DNA from: Desulfurivibrionaceae bacterium | GTDB taxonomy: Bacteria > Desulfobacterota > Desulfobulbia > Desulfobulbales > VMSU01 | NCBI GenBank assembly: GCA_030145275.1 | Contig: JAQYVV010000001.1 | Span: 275,269 to 339,268, forward strand | Reading direction: 5' to 3' | Length of the DNA: 64,000 nucleotides | In this document: one piece after another, positions 17,984 to 26,935 of the stretch | How the letters are laid out: every line of letters starts with the position of its first letter | How positions within the stretch are numbered: position 1 is the stretch's first letter | Program-made: the position numbers and the translations under genes | The notes under the pieces: generated by a model | Database searches by the model: none | What the model saw: only the letters and a program-made list of their open reading frames with translations | Told to the model about the DNA's origin: nothing

Positions 17984-19051
17984 ATGACTGGTAATACTAT
18001 CCACCAAGTTCAGATAGGATCTAGAAGTATTGGCCCTGAATCTCCTCCTTTTGTAATAGCAGAGATGTCTGGAAACCATAATCAATCACTTGAGAGAGCA
18101 CTGGAGATTGTTGACGCTGCGGCAGCTTCTGGTGTACATGCTCTAAAGTTACAAACGTACACAGCCGAGACAATGACCCTTGATATTTCTGAGGGCGAAT
18201 TCTTGATAGAAGACTCAGGGAGTATCTGGCATGGCAGATCGCTTTATGAGCTCTACAATGAAGCTCATACTCCAAGAGAGTGGCATAAATCGATTTTCAG
18301 CCGTTGTAAAGATTTAGGTATGATCTGTTTTAGCACACCTTTTGATGCAACGGCTGTTGATTTTTTGGAAACCCTTGATGTCCCTTGCTACAAGATTGCT
18401 TCGTTTGAGAATACTGACCTACCGCTGATTCGTCGTGTGGCAGCTACCGGTAAACCATTGATCATTTCCACAGGAATGGCCACGGTTGACGAGCTAGATG
18501 AGACAGTGAGTGCTGCACGGGAAGCAGGTTGCAATAATCTAATTCTTCTTAAGTGCACCAGCACTTACCCAGCCATTGCAGAGAACAGCAACATCCTAAC
18601 TATTCCGCATCTGCGCGAGCTCTTTGATTGCGAAGTAGGCCTATCAGACCACACCATGGGCATTGGCGTATCGTTGGCTAGCGTTGCGCTAGGTGCCACT
18701 GTCATCGAGAAGCACTTTTCCCTCAACCGCGCTAATGGTGGTGTGGACAGTACTTTTTCAATGGAACCAGCCGAAATGTCCCAACTGGTGATGGAGACTG
18801 AACGAGTATGGCAAGCGCTTGGGAAAGTAAGTTATGGGCCGACTGCGGTCGAGGAAGAATCCCTTCAATTCCGCCGTTCATTGTACATAGTGCAAGACCT
18901 TAAGGCGGGGGAGGTGCTGTCGCGAGAGAATGTGCGCGCGATTCGTCCTGGGTTAGGGTTGCCGACTAAATATCTGGGCCAGATATTGGGAAAAATATTG
19001 AAGCAGGATGTAAAACGTGGCACAGCGTTGGGATGGGAATTGTTGGCATAA
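17984..19051 (+). CDS. pseI: Pseudaminic acid synthase, PseI
   Basis: A 355-residue NeuB-family enzyme. The TIM barrel opens with VIAEMSGNHNQSLERALEIV and ALKLQTYTAETMTLD; metal and PEP binding is around GLSDHTMG and VIEKHF. The C-terminal SAF/antifreeze-like domain begins at RRSLYIVQDLKAGEVL. It condenses the 6-deoxy-altrose sugar with phosphoenolpyruvate to give pseudaminic acid. EMSGNHNQ is typical of PseI. It begins one base after the pseG fusion and ends the densely packed part of the operon. Confidence 0.93.
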   Translation: MTGNTIHQVQIGSRSIGPESPPFVIAEMSGNHNQSLERALEIVDAAAASGVHALKLQTYTAETMTLDISEGEFLIEDSGSIWHGRSLYELYNEAHTPREWHKSIFSRCKDLGMICFSTPFDATAVDFLETLDVPCYKIASFENTDLPLIRRVAATGKPLIISTGMATVDELDETVSAAREAGCNNLILLKCTSTYPAIAENSNILTIPHLRELFDCEVGLSDHTMGIGVSLASVALGATVIEKHFSLNRANGGVDSTFSMEPAEMSQLVMETERVWQALGKVSYGPTAVEEESLQFRRSLYIVQDLKAGEVLSRENVRAIRPGLGLPTKYLGQILGKILKQDVKRGTALGWELLA

Positions 19052-19208
19052 AGTTTCAACTAGTGAAAATCTGCGATCCATCAGGCCGGGATGTAACCTG
19101 GAATTGTTTTGCTTCAGTTGGAATTGAATTTCTTTTAAATTGATTTAGTGAATAATATTAATTCAGCATGGTGCTGAGTATCAATTTTTCAATCAGGGAT
19201 TTGTGATT

Positions 19209-20792
19209 ATGCAGGGCACTTTTAATTTTGAAAAGAATAAACGCGAAATCCAATCAATAATTGGCGAGAAAGTTGCCATAGAATCTAATCCAAATAATGC
19301 TTTTGAAGCATTTGCTTTTGTAGCTAAAACATATTTCGAATCATGTGGATGCAAGGTGATAAGGTTTCATCGTGAATTGCCAAGTTTTACACAAATTCTA
19401 ATATCAAAAGTTTTGTTTTTATTAAACATCCGAAAAAAGAAGTTAACAGATGGTGGTGTCATCCCTGGGCTATTGATTGTGGGGATATGGAATATTCAGT
19501 CAATAATTTACAGTTATTACAATTTCCTTATGCTGTGTTTACACGTAAAAAATATTTTTAAACTTACAATTGATGATATTGATATCGGGGAAGAATTGGC
19601 TAGTGACGTGACTAGATTTAGCCAGAAACTTGACACCAAAAATATAATATCTTTCAGATTGATTAAATCAATGAAGAATTTTTATTTAACGTGTAAGTAC
19701 GCGAAATTTATATCAAATAAGTGTGGTGTGGATGCATTCATGGTTTCACATTATACTTATTCTTGGGCAATGTTCAGCAAGGTAGCAATTTTATTAAATA
19801 AAAAATATTTATTGCTCGGAAGATATCCATATTCAATATTTGTAACGCCTGAACATCGCAATCCGCATCACCCTCAAGCATTGAGCACATTACAAAAAAC
19901 TAAATGTAACAACAAGGAAAGAAGAGTAGCTGAGAATTATATGCAAGAAAGAATTTCACCTGACAAAATTATGCTTCACTATATGGAAGTTAGCGCTTAT
20001 TCAGTATCAGGTGAAAATTTTTTTCGTAAATATAATAGTGAAAAAGGAATTATCAATTGTTGCTTGTTCCTGCACTCATTTACGGACGCATTATTTACCT
20101 TTGGTTATGATTCATTTAACAATATTTGGCACTGGACAGATTTTACTATAAGAGAATTATCAAAAGAAAAAAACGTAAGAATTTTCATTAAACCACACCC
20201 AAGTCTAACCCATAAAATGAGAACTTCTTTTGATACATCAAAAAAGGATTATCTGGCATTCAGTTTATTAAAAGATAAATATGAATCTCACCCAGCAGTT
20301 GAATTTATACCACCTAGCACTTCTAATATTGATATAGCTTCGATGGAAAATTTCATAGGAATAACTCATCATGGTAACGTAGCGCCTGAGCTGGCTTTCT
20401 TAAATAAACCGGTAATTGCGTCTATACATGCGCCATGGAAATTTTTTAGTGACTTTTTAATTAGTTGGGAAAACAAATTCGAATATAAACAACAGTTGAA
20501 TAACTTAGAAAAGTATATTGATTTTACTCCCAACAAATCAAATTTGCTTGATTTTGTTTATATGTATTATATTGAACCCAATTTGATTTCGGACAGTAGA
20601 TTTTTCGGCCATAAACTCTATGAATTAATTTATGGAAAAGATGCAAAGTATCTTTCTGAAAGTATTCAAAAAGGTATTGAAATGTTGACTATAATTAGGA
20701 AGGATAAAAACAAACTGCAAGAAGGTTTAAGTATGTTTGATGGTATGATTAACCAGGCAATAATTAACTGTAGAAATGCATCTAAATTGTAA
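19209..20792 (+). CDS. Capsule-type GT-B-like protein, probable surface-glycan glycosyltransferase
   Basis: About 527 residues, AT-rich. Function is recognised only by class: RIFIKPHPSLTHKM and FIGITHHGNVAPELAFLNKP resemble the nucleotide-sugar-binding half of capsule polysaccharide GT-B enzymes. The ATG at 19209 is preferred over the tracked GTG at 19203, but CAGGG at about 19192 would serve either. A 150-base gap separates it from pseI, so it may have its own promoter. It could transfer a nonulosonic acid from CMP, given its position after the pseudaminic acid genes; this is inference. Confidence 0.55.
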   Translation: MQGTFNFEKNKREIQSIIGEKVAIESNPNNAFEAFAFVAKTYFESCGCKVIRFHRELPSFTQILISKVLFLLNIRKKKLTDGGVIPGLLIVGIWNIQSIIYSYYNFLMLCLHVKNIFKLTIDDIDIGEELASDVTRFSQKLDTKNIISFRLIKSMKNFYLTCKYAKFISNKCGVDAFMVSHYTYSWAMFSKVAILLNKKYLLLGRYPYSIFVTPEHRNPHHPQALSTLQKTKCNNKERRVAENYMQERISPDKIMLHYMEVSAYSVSGENFFRKYNSEKGIINCCLFLHSFTDALFTFGYDSFNNIWHWTDFTIRELSKEKNVRIFIKPHPSLTHKMRTSFDTSKKDYLAFSLLKDKYESHPAVEFIPPSTSNIDIASMENFIGITHHGNVAPELAFLNKPVIASIHAPWKFFSDFLISWENKFEYKQQLNNLEKYIDFTPNKSNLLDFVYMYYIEPNLISDSRFFGHKLYELIYGKDAKYLSESIQKGIEMLTIIRKDKNKLQEGLSMFDGMINQAIINCRNASKL

Positions 20793-20812
20793 AATGATCA
20801 TCATCTAATAGC

Positions 20813-20910
20813 GTAACTATTCTACCGCATCCCACCTGCGTGCGAGCAGACACATATATGATGGGGCGGCCTGATCGCCAGCATATATGTGTCTGCTGCT
20901 TAATAGTTAG
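20813..20910. repeat. Palindromic hairpin element related to the GTAACTATT family
   Basis: A 98-bp imperfect palindrome. The ends GTAACTATT and AATAGTTAG pair, and an inner perfect stem GCAGACACATATATG/CATATATGTGTCTGC follows. The outer sequence matches the ends of the elements at 35643, 51901 and 63857, but the interior is different and no flanking duplication is visible. The right end supplies TTAGGA, which serves as ribosome binding site for the gene at 20922. Confidence 0.6.
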
Positions 20911-20921
20911 GAAAAAGTGAT

Positions 20922-22064
20922 ATGCAAATTTATCAAGATATTTGGGTCAATGGAGTCGTGCAGACCAAAGGTATCCGTGATTGTGCCGGCAGGTATAAGC
21001 CTATACTAGCCCATTGCCAAAAATATAACCGCCCTTTTACAGTGTTGGATATTGGCGCCAATCTGGGCTATTTTTCCTCCCGTTTAGCTTCTGACTTTGA
21101 TTGCACATCAGTAATGATCGAAGGTGCTGAAGTTTATCAAAGGGCGCTGTTAAAGCTAGTCAAACAACAGGAATGTAGAGAGAACTTGATTCTTTTGGGG
21201 GTGGGAGCAAACCTGGCAACGTTGCGAGAACTATGTAAATGTGAGCATTTCGATGTTGTGTTAGCGATGCGGGTTGTCCATCACTTCAAGGAAAATTTCC
21301 ATGATGTCATAGATACAATCGTATCTCTGGGTGATTTCGTTTTTATGGAATTGCCTACTGCTGGAGAAGATGAAGTCCGTGCCAGTACCAGAGTTAAGAA
21401 GGAACTATCCGATCATTCCAAAGCGTTGGGCAATCAAACTTACAATAAGGTGGGCGAGTTTTCTATTCATGTCGGGTCTAGTCTGTCACCAATGTATCTT
21501 ATTGAAAATTCCCAACCGAAACAGATTCTTTCTCCCTTCTATGGTAGCCCGAGAAATACTCAACACCAGATTGAAAGTACGTTTGAAAATAAAAAGTTTT
21601 TTAAAAAAGATTCACTGAAACGGGGTGAACTAGTCAATGAGTGGGTGCCAGGGATAAATCTTTATACGTTCCATAAACTTAATGGCATATTTCCAGACAG
21701 AAAAAGGATCGCGAGGAAAATCAAGGGATACAATTTACCGACTGATAGCCCATTAACAGACATAACGCCTTGGAATTTTATTCTTAATGGATGTGAAATA
21801 GTATTGATTGATCATACCAGCGTGAATAACAGTTTGGGAAAACCATTTTTTAAAGGGAATTCAAAAAGATGCTTGTTAAATACAGCTTTATATATACTTG
21901 CAGGGATACAATCAGTTCCAAATATTTCCTATAGTAGGCATCCCACATTAACAAAATTGCTATTGTTACGTAAGGTAGTTCGAGAAATGCTTCACATTAT
22001 TATCGACAGTATGAGGAAGAGTTACGCTGGCTTGCAAAAGATTATTAACATTCTCATCTTTTAA
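20922..22064 (+). CDS. SAM-dependent methyltransferase-like protein
   Basis: A 380-residue protein. FTVLDIGANLGYFSSRLA near residue 40 is a clear SAM-binding motif I, and VVLAMRVVHHFKENF fits motif post-II. The C-terminal third has no recognised motif. The gene at 37485 shares this layout (LGANTGMFSLIAA, LALIHHLA). It probably methylates or otherwise modifies a glycan. AGGAAA, seven bases before the ATG, comes from the edge of the palindromic element, so that element may affect its translation. Confidence 0.7.
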   Translation: MQIYQDIWVNGVVQTKGIRDCAGRYKPILAHCQKYNRPFTVLDIGANLGYFSSRLASDFDCTSVMIEGAEVYQRALLKLVKQQECRENLILLGVGANLATLRELCKCEHFDVVLAMRVVHHFKENFHDVIDTIVSLGDFVFMELPTAGEDEVRASTRVKKELSDHSKALGNQTYNKVGEFSIHVGSSLSPMYLIENSQPKQILSPFYGSPRNTQHQIESTFENKKFFKKDSLKRGELVNEWVPGINLYTFHKLNGIFPDRKRIARKIKGYNLPTDSPLTDITPWNFILNGCEIVLIDHTSVNNSLGKPFFKGNSKRCLLNTALYILAGIQSVPNISYSRHPTLTKLLLLRKVVREMLHIIIDSMRKSYAGLQKIINILIF

Positions 22065-22118
22065 CAGTGTCTTGGTTTTTTTAAATTTCTGTTACGACCA
22101 GAGGGATAGAGGAAAAAT

Positions 22119-22805
22119 ATGAGAAAAATTACGGCGTTACTTCCGATGAAGGCTCATTCCGAGCGGGTACCTGAAAAAAACATCAAGCTGTTTGCCGGTA
22201 AACCATTATTCCAAAGAATTGCAGAAGTTTTGGAAACCTCGGTCCACATTGACCGCATCTTCATTAACACCGACAGCGAGGAGATTGCCAAGAATGCCGG
22301 CAAACACTTCTCAAAAGTCGAGATTGTCGTACGTCCGCCTGAGCTCAGAGGAGATTTCGTCCCCATGAATGATATTATCAGGCACGATATCCAGATTTCT
22401 AAATCTGAACATTTTCTCCAAACCCACAGCACCAACCCTCTCTTGGGTTTGAAAACCATAGAAACAGCCATTGAAAAATATTTTAACGGACTGTCCACAT
22501 ATGACTCACTGTTTTCGGTCACCAAAGTACAAAATCGTTTTTACTGGGAGTCTGGGGAACCTATCAACCACAACCCAGGAGAGTTGTTACGGACCCAGGA
22601 CCTTGAACCGATCTATGAAGAAAATTCCAATATCTATCTGTTTTCAGCCGCCTCCTTTGCTGCGTCCGGAAATAACAGAATAGGACTAAGACCGCAGATG
22701 TTTAGCATAGATAAATTGGAGTCTATTGATATCGATGACGAAGCGGACTGGCATTTTGCCGAAAGCCTCTATCATTGGATGCAAGGGGCAGCAAAGGGGC
22801 AATAA
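22119..22805 (+). CDS. Acylneuraminate cytidylyltransferase family protein (second CMP-sugar synthetase)
   Basis: A 228-residue NeuA/PseF-family enzyme: LLPMKAHSERVPEKNIKLFAGKP binds CTP, and INTDSEEIA and ENSNIYLF occupy the usual positions. It is clearly different from PseF at 8869: MKAHSERVPEKN replaces ARGGSKRIQRKN. GAGGGATAGAGGAA precedes the ATG. It activates a 2-keto-3-deoxy sugar acid with CMP. No second PEP-dependent synthase accompanies it. An HpcH-type pyruvate aldolase lies 1.4 kb downstream, which raises the question of how its substrate is made. Confidence 0.85.
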   Translation: MRKITALLPMKAHSERVPEKNIKLFAGKPLFQRIAEVLETSVHIDRIFINTDSEEIAKNAGKHFSKVEIVVRPPELRGDFVPMNDIIRHDIQISKSEHFLQTHSTNPLLGLKTIETAIEKYFNGLSTYDSLFSVTKVQNRFYWESGEPINHNPGELLRTQDLEPIYEENSNIYLFSAASFAASGNNRIGLRPQMFSIDKLESIDIDDEADWHFAESLYHWMQGAAKGQ

Positions 22806-22808
22806 CCC

Positions 22809-23996
22809 GTGCGAATCGAGCCTGAACATATCGTATCACGCATGAGAACGTTGCTAGCCAGGATAATAATACAATTATCCAGCTCCCTCTTTCTTCTGCT
22901 TAAAAAGACGGATCTGTTCTTTGTTAAGAATGATGATGTCCTAATCTGCTCTCCATCCATCACTCCGAAGCAACTCAACGAGATAAAGAAACGCCTTTCC
23001 TTCTATGCTCCGGCCTTGTCTGCACGGCAGCTGTTAATCTCAAACCGGCTGACCTTCAGGTACATTTTCAGTGATATGGTGATTTTGCTGTTCTCGGGCC
23101 AGGAATCGAATTCCTGTTGGATTTTTCTGCTTTTGCGTATGAGAAAATGGACCTATGACATCGACTTTCGCACCAACCACATGGACGGCTGGCGATGGTG
23201 CGCCTTGGCGCAGGATTTTTCCCCGCCACCCCCTTCGGCTCTCCAGCGCTTTCATGCGTGTGTGTCTGATTTAAAGAAGCTCGCGTTGCAAAAATGCTAC
23301 ATTTTCGGCACCGGACCCTCTCTGGAAGAGGCGGGCGGGCGGGACTGGTCAGATGGTTATCGGGTGGTCTGCAACACCATTGTACGAGATAAAGCCCTGT
23401 GGAACCATATCAAGCCCCATTTTATTGTCGCAGGCGACGCGATCTACCATTTCGGCCATACAGAATTTGCCAGACGCTTTCGTGCCGATCTGATAAAACG
23501 ACTCCAGGAAACAGATACATACTTTGTTTATCCTGCCCAATTTCATGCTATTGTTGGACGGGATCTGCACCAATTCGCCAACCGTTTGATCCCCATACCT
23601 ATCGGGTCCCACCACCGGATGCATATTGATCTGACCAAGACCTTCCAACTGCCGCAGCTCGGTAACGTCCTGCGCCTGCTGCTGCTGCCTCTGGGATGCA
23701 CCCTTTCAAAAAACGTCTATTTGTGGGGCTTTGACGGCAGGGCGCCGGATGACAAGCTTTTCTGGAGCAATTCCGACAAACACAGCTATCCAGAACTCAT
23801 GCCTACCCTCTGTGAAGCCCATCCTGCGTTTTTTAGCTATTATGTGCCAAAAGCAAAGCCTGACAGCTACGTGGCATACTTCCATGGAGACGCTTTAGAC
23901 AAGTCTATGTTAGATGCCGAGCATGATGGTTATGCATTCATTATGATGCATAAAAGTTGGACACAAACTCTGCAAAAAAGATTCACTGAAGAGTGA
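22809..23996 (+). CDS. Unknown protein with GTGPSLEE motif (DUF115/GT42-like)
   Basis: A 395-residue protein of unknown function. YIFGTGPSLEEAGG near residue 165, followed by VVCNTIVRDKALWNHIKPHFIV, resembles the N-terminal half of the DUF115/GT42 group, to which bacterial sialyltransferases belong (GNGPSL..). Two hydrophobic stretches occur before residue 105. The start is GTG at 22809, three bases after the cytidylyltransferase stop, so the two are coupled. It is a good candidate for the glycosyltransferase that uses the CMP-sugar made by its neighbour. A catalytic histidine cannot be assigned from sequence alone. Confidence 0.5.
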   Translation: MRIEPEHIVSRMRTLLARIIIQLSSSLFLLLKKTDLFFVKNDDVLICSPSITPKQLNEIKKRLSFYAPALSARQLLISNRLTFRYIFSDMVILLFSGQESNSCWIFLLLRMRKWTYDIDFRTNHMDGWRWCALAQDFSPPPPSALQRFHACVSDLKKLALQKCYIFGTGPSLEEAGGRDWSDGYRVVCNTIVRDKALWNHIKPHFIVAGDAIYHFGHTEFARRFRADLIKRLQETDTYFVYPAQFHAIVGRDLHQFANRLIPIPIGSHHRMHIDLTKTFQLPQLGNVLRLLLLPLGCTLSKNVYLWGFDGRAPDDKLFWSNSDKHSYPELMPTLCEAHPAFFSYYVPKAKPDSYVAYFHGDALDKSMLDAEHDGYAFIMMHKSWTQTLQKRFTEE

Positions 23997-24212
23997 GGCA
24001 TGCAACTAATTGACCATATCACTCACCTGAATGGACTGTATGGCATCCTCATCAAAAACATGTAATTACACTTCACTTACATAATGTTATAGTCTTTGAG
24101 GTGTGATTTACTGTAGACTTTTACGATGATGAAAAAAATATTTTGACATTATTGGGGAGCATGATAATACCACGTTTACCGAGGATAACCCGAACGGAGC
24201 GAAGAACAGCAA

Positions 24213-24971
24213 ATGACACTGAAACAAAGACTCAGCAAGCGGCAGGTAACCATCGGTTCCTGGATAACCATAGGGAACCCCATTGTCGCAGAAATAATGG
24301 CAAGATCAGGTTATGACTGGCTCACCATCGACATGGAACACAGCGCCATCACCCTTGACATAGCGCAGGAACTTATCCGGATCATAGAACTCTGCGGCGT
24401 CTCCCCCCTGGTGAGAGTCGGACATAATGATCCGTTACTCATCAAAAGAGTCATGGACTGCGGTGCTCACGGCGTCATTGTACCGATGGTTAACTCTGCC
24501 GAAGAGGCCCAACAGGCAGTGGCCTCAGTCAGATATCCACCGCAGGGCTTTCGCGGAGTCGGATTGGCACGGGCCCAGAGTTACGGCACCAACTTTGAAA
24601 GATACAAAGCCTGGAATAAAGAGGAGAGCATTGTCATTGTCCAGGTTGAACATATCAAGGCGGTGGAAAATCTGGAAGAGATTATTTCCCAGGATGGGGT
24701 CGATGGATTTATCATCGGACCATACGACCTTTCCGGATCCTTGGGGGTTCCGGGACAGTTTGATCATCCTGATGTAAAGGCCGCCCTGGATCATGTTATG
24801 CAGGTTAGCAAGCAACAAGACGCCCTGGCCGGATTCCATGTGATTCCTGCCGATCCGCACTCTTGTAAAGAAAAGCTGGATCAGGGATTCAAATTTATTA
24901 GCCACAGCCTCGATATTCTGCTTCTGGGGGATCAGTGCAGAAACGCAGTCAGCACTATTCGCAAAGAGTAG
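24213..24971 (+). CDS. HpcH/HpaI-family class II pyruvate aldolase
   Basis: A 252-residue TIM barrel with family motifs WLTIDMEHSA, PLVRVGHNDPLLIKRVMDCGA (catalytic arginine region), YPPQGFRGVGLARAQSYG and FIIGPYDLSGSLG. The metal-dependent enzymes of this family make or cleave 4-hydroxy-2-keto acids from pyruvate and an aldehyde. In a catabolic operon this would be a breakdown enzyme. Here it sits among CMP-sugar and sugar-modifying genes, so an anabolic aldol step giving a 3-deoxy-2-keto sugar acid is possible. A 216-base gap precedes it. Confidence 0.87.
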   Translation: MTLKQRLSKRQVTIGSWITIGNPIVAEIMARSGYDWLTIDMEHSAITLDIAQELIRIIELCGVSPLVRVGHNDPLLIKRVMDCGAHGVIVPMVNSAEEAQQAVASVRYPPQGFRGVGLARAQSYGTNFERYKAWNKEESIVIVQVEHIKAVENLEEIISQDGVDGFIIGPYDLSGSLGVPGQFDHPDVKAALDHVMQVSKQQDALAGFHVIPADPHSCKEKLDQGFKFISHSLDILLLGDQCRNAVSTIRKE

Positions 24972-24985
24972 TAATTTAACCTTAT

Positions 24986-25930
24986 ATGTTAGAAATAATG
25001 ACATCCATCCTGATTACCACATCATCATTCGGCAAACATGATCAGAGCTTAATTGACGATCTGACCAACAAAGGTATACAGATCACAGCCAACCCCTTCG
25101 GCCGCAAATTGACTGAGCCGGAGGTAACGGAGTTGATCACCCGACATCAGCCCCTTGGCATTATTGCAGGCGTTGAACCTTTGAGCCGCGCCGTTCTACA
25201 GCAGGCCATTAATCTGAAGATAATCTCGCGTTGTGGTATCGGCATGGATTCGGTGGACCTCAAAGCCGCCAAGGAATTAGGCATCAAGGTGACTAATACC
25301 CCGGATGGCCCGACGATCCCAGTGGCTGAACTGACTGTCGGTATGATTTTGGCGTTGCTGCGACGTATTCACCTTGTTGACGGCGCCATCCGGCGTGGGG
25401 AATGGGAGAGACCTATGGGCGGTTTGCTGTATGGCAAAACCGTCGGCATTATCGGCTGTGGCAGAATCGGTTCATATGTAGCAAAACTGCTGGCCAGTTT
25501 TGGCTGCAAGATCCTGGGATGTGATTTGTTCTGTAGCGAAAATGAATGCTATGAACCCACGGAGATTGATGAGTTATTGGCCGCAGCGGATATCGTAACC
25601 ATCCATATCCCCTACTCGGAGGAAAATCATCATTTTATCAATCGTGATCGGCTCAACATCATGAAGAAAGGAACGATCCTTGTCAACGCGGCCAGGGGTG
25701 GCCTGGTCAACGAAAAGGCGCTTTATGAGGCCCTTGAAAAAGGCCGATTGGCAGGGGCGGCCCTGGACAGCTTTGAGGAGGAACCCTATAAAGGTCCCCT
25801 GCGGAACCTAAATAATGTCCTGCTCACTTCTCATATCGGCTCCTATGCTAAAGAAGCCAGAGTTATGATGGAACGGCAAGCCGCAGAAAACTTGCTTCGA
25901 GAATTGAAAAAATTAGGGGCGATAAAATGA
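24986..25930 (+). CDS. D-isomer-specific 2-hydroxyacid dehydrogenase (SerA-like)
   Basis: A 314-residue NAD-dependent dehydrogenase: GKTVGIIGCGRIGSYVAKLL binds NAD, NAARGGLVNEKALYEAL holds the substrate region, and the C-terminal LLTSHIGSYA provides the catalytic histidine. It lacks the ACT/ASB domains of the housekeeping SerA at 46935, so serine synthesis is unlikely. It begins 14 bases after the aldolase and overlaps the next gene by four bases. It probably oxidises or reduces a sugar-derived hydroxy acid in the same pathway. The ATG at 24998 is an alternative start. Confidence 0.87.
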   Translation: MLEIMTSILITTSSFGKHDQSLIDDLTNKGIQITANPFGRKLTEPEVTELITRHQPLGIIAGVEPLSRAVLQQAINLKIISRCGIGMDSVDLKAAKELGIKVTNTPDGPTIPVAELTVGMILALLRRIHLVDGAIRRGEWERPMGGLLYGKTVGIIGCGRIGSYVAKLLASFGCKILGCDLFCSENECYEPTEIDELLAAADIVTIHIPYSEENHHFINRDRLNIMKKGTILVNAARGGLVNEKALYEALEKGRLAGAALDSFEEEPYKGPLRNLNNVLLTSHIGSYAKEARVMMERQAAENLLRELKKLGAIK

Positions 25931-26805
25931 AAGTTGTTGTATTTGGCGGGGCCGGATTTATCGGTAGCCATGTGGCAGATGTCTTGAGCGAAACGGGTCA
26001 CGATGTCACCATTTTTGATATCAAGCCATCACCATATCTCCAGAAGAACCAAACTATGCTGGTTGGAGATATCATGGATCAAAAACAGGTGGAAGAAATA
26101 GTTTCTGACAAATCCTTGGTCTACCATTATGCCGGCATCGCCGATATAGATGAGTGTGCCCTGCGGCCGGTGGATACAGTCAGATACAATATCCTCGGCA
26201 CAGTCCATATCCTTGAAGCCTGCCGCAAGGCTAGCGTAGAACGGTTTGTCTTTGCCAGTTCCGCATACGTTTACAGTGACGCTGGCTATTTCTACCGCAC
26301 CAGCAAGCAGGCTTGTGAGTCACTGATTGAAAATTATTGGGAATTATATGGACTTAAATATACCTGCCTGCGATATGGCTCGTTATATGGAGAAAGAGCC
26401 GATGATCATAACAGTATTTATCGGTTGTTAAAACAGGCCTTGCGAGATGGGAAACTCACCTATCATGGGACGGGAGAGGAAATTCGGGAATATATTCATG
26501 TGCGTGATGCGGCAGAGAACAGCGTCAAGATTCTTGCCAAGGAGTATGAGAACCAAAACATTATCTTGACTGGGCCTGAAACCATGAGTTACCGGAGATT
26601 ACTTGAAATGATCGATGAGATTCTCGGGGGAAGGATCGATATAGAAATATTGCCCACTAAACGTAAGGCCCATTACAAGATTACCCCATACAATTTTAGC
26701 CCGAAACTGGGACGAAAATTGGTTAACAATCCCGGCATTGATATGGGACAGGGAATGTTGCTTTGTATGGCCGAGATTTTTGAGAATATAAAAAAGGGGT
26801 CTTAA
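25927..26805 (+). CDS. NAD-dependent epimerase/dehydratase (extended SDR)
   Basis: A 292-residue extended SDR. GGAGFIGSHVADVL binds NAD; FASSAYVYSDAGYFYRTSKQ contains the SSAYVY and YRTSK (YxxxK) catalytic elements. It modifies an activated sugar by epimerisation or dehydration; the substrate is not deducible. It overlaps the dehydrogenase stop by four bases and ends the tight triple with the aldolase. Confidence 0.87.
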   Translation: MKVVVFGGAGFIGSHVADVLSETGHDVTIFDIKPSPYLQKNQTMLVGDIMDQKQVEEIVSDKSLVYHYAGIADIDECALRPVDTVRYNILGTVHILEACRKASVERFVFASSAYVYSDAGYFYRTSKQACESLIENYWELYGLKYTCLRYGSLYGERADDHNSIYRLLKQALRDGKLTYHGTGEEIREYIHVRDAAENSVKILAKEYENQNIILTGPETMSYRRLLEMIDEILGGRIDIEILPTKRKAHYKITPYNFSPKLGRKLVNNPGIDMGQGMLLCMAEIFENIKKGS

Positions 26806-26935
26806 CTAATTAGTGGAACAGAACTGCCGCTATTGATAGTAATCGGTTATTATTTATAGGCTACCCTATAGTTTTCCTTTTCTGGGTTTTTAATGCGTCC
26901 ACTCAGTGGGCGGTTGTTTGTGATGGTGTTTAGTT

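Noticed and set aside
24000-24065. 21-codon ORF after the GTGPSLEE gene (MQLIDHITHLNGLYG...)
   Set aside because: It is too short to recognise; it may be a remnant of a lost gene, but nothing in the sequence confirms this.
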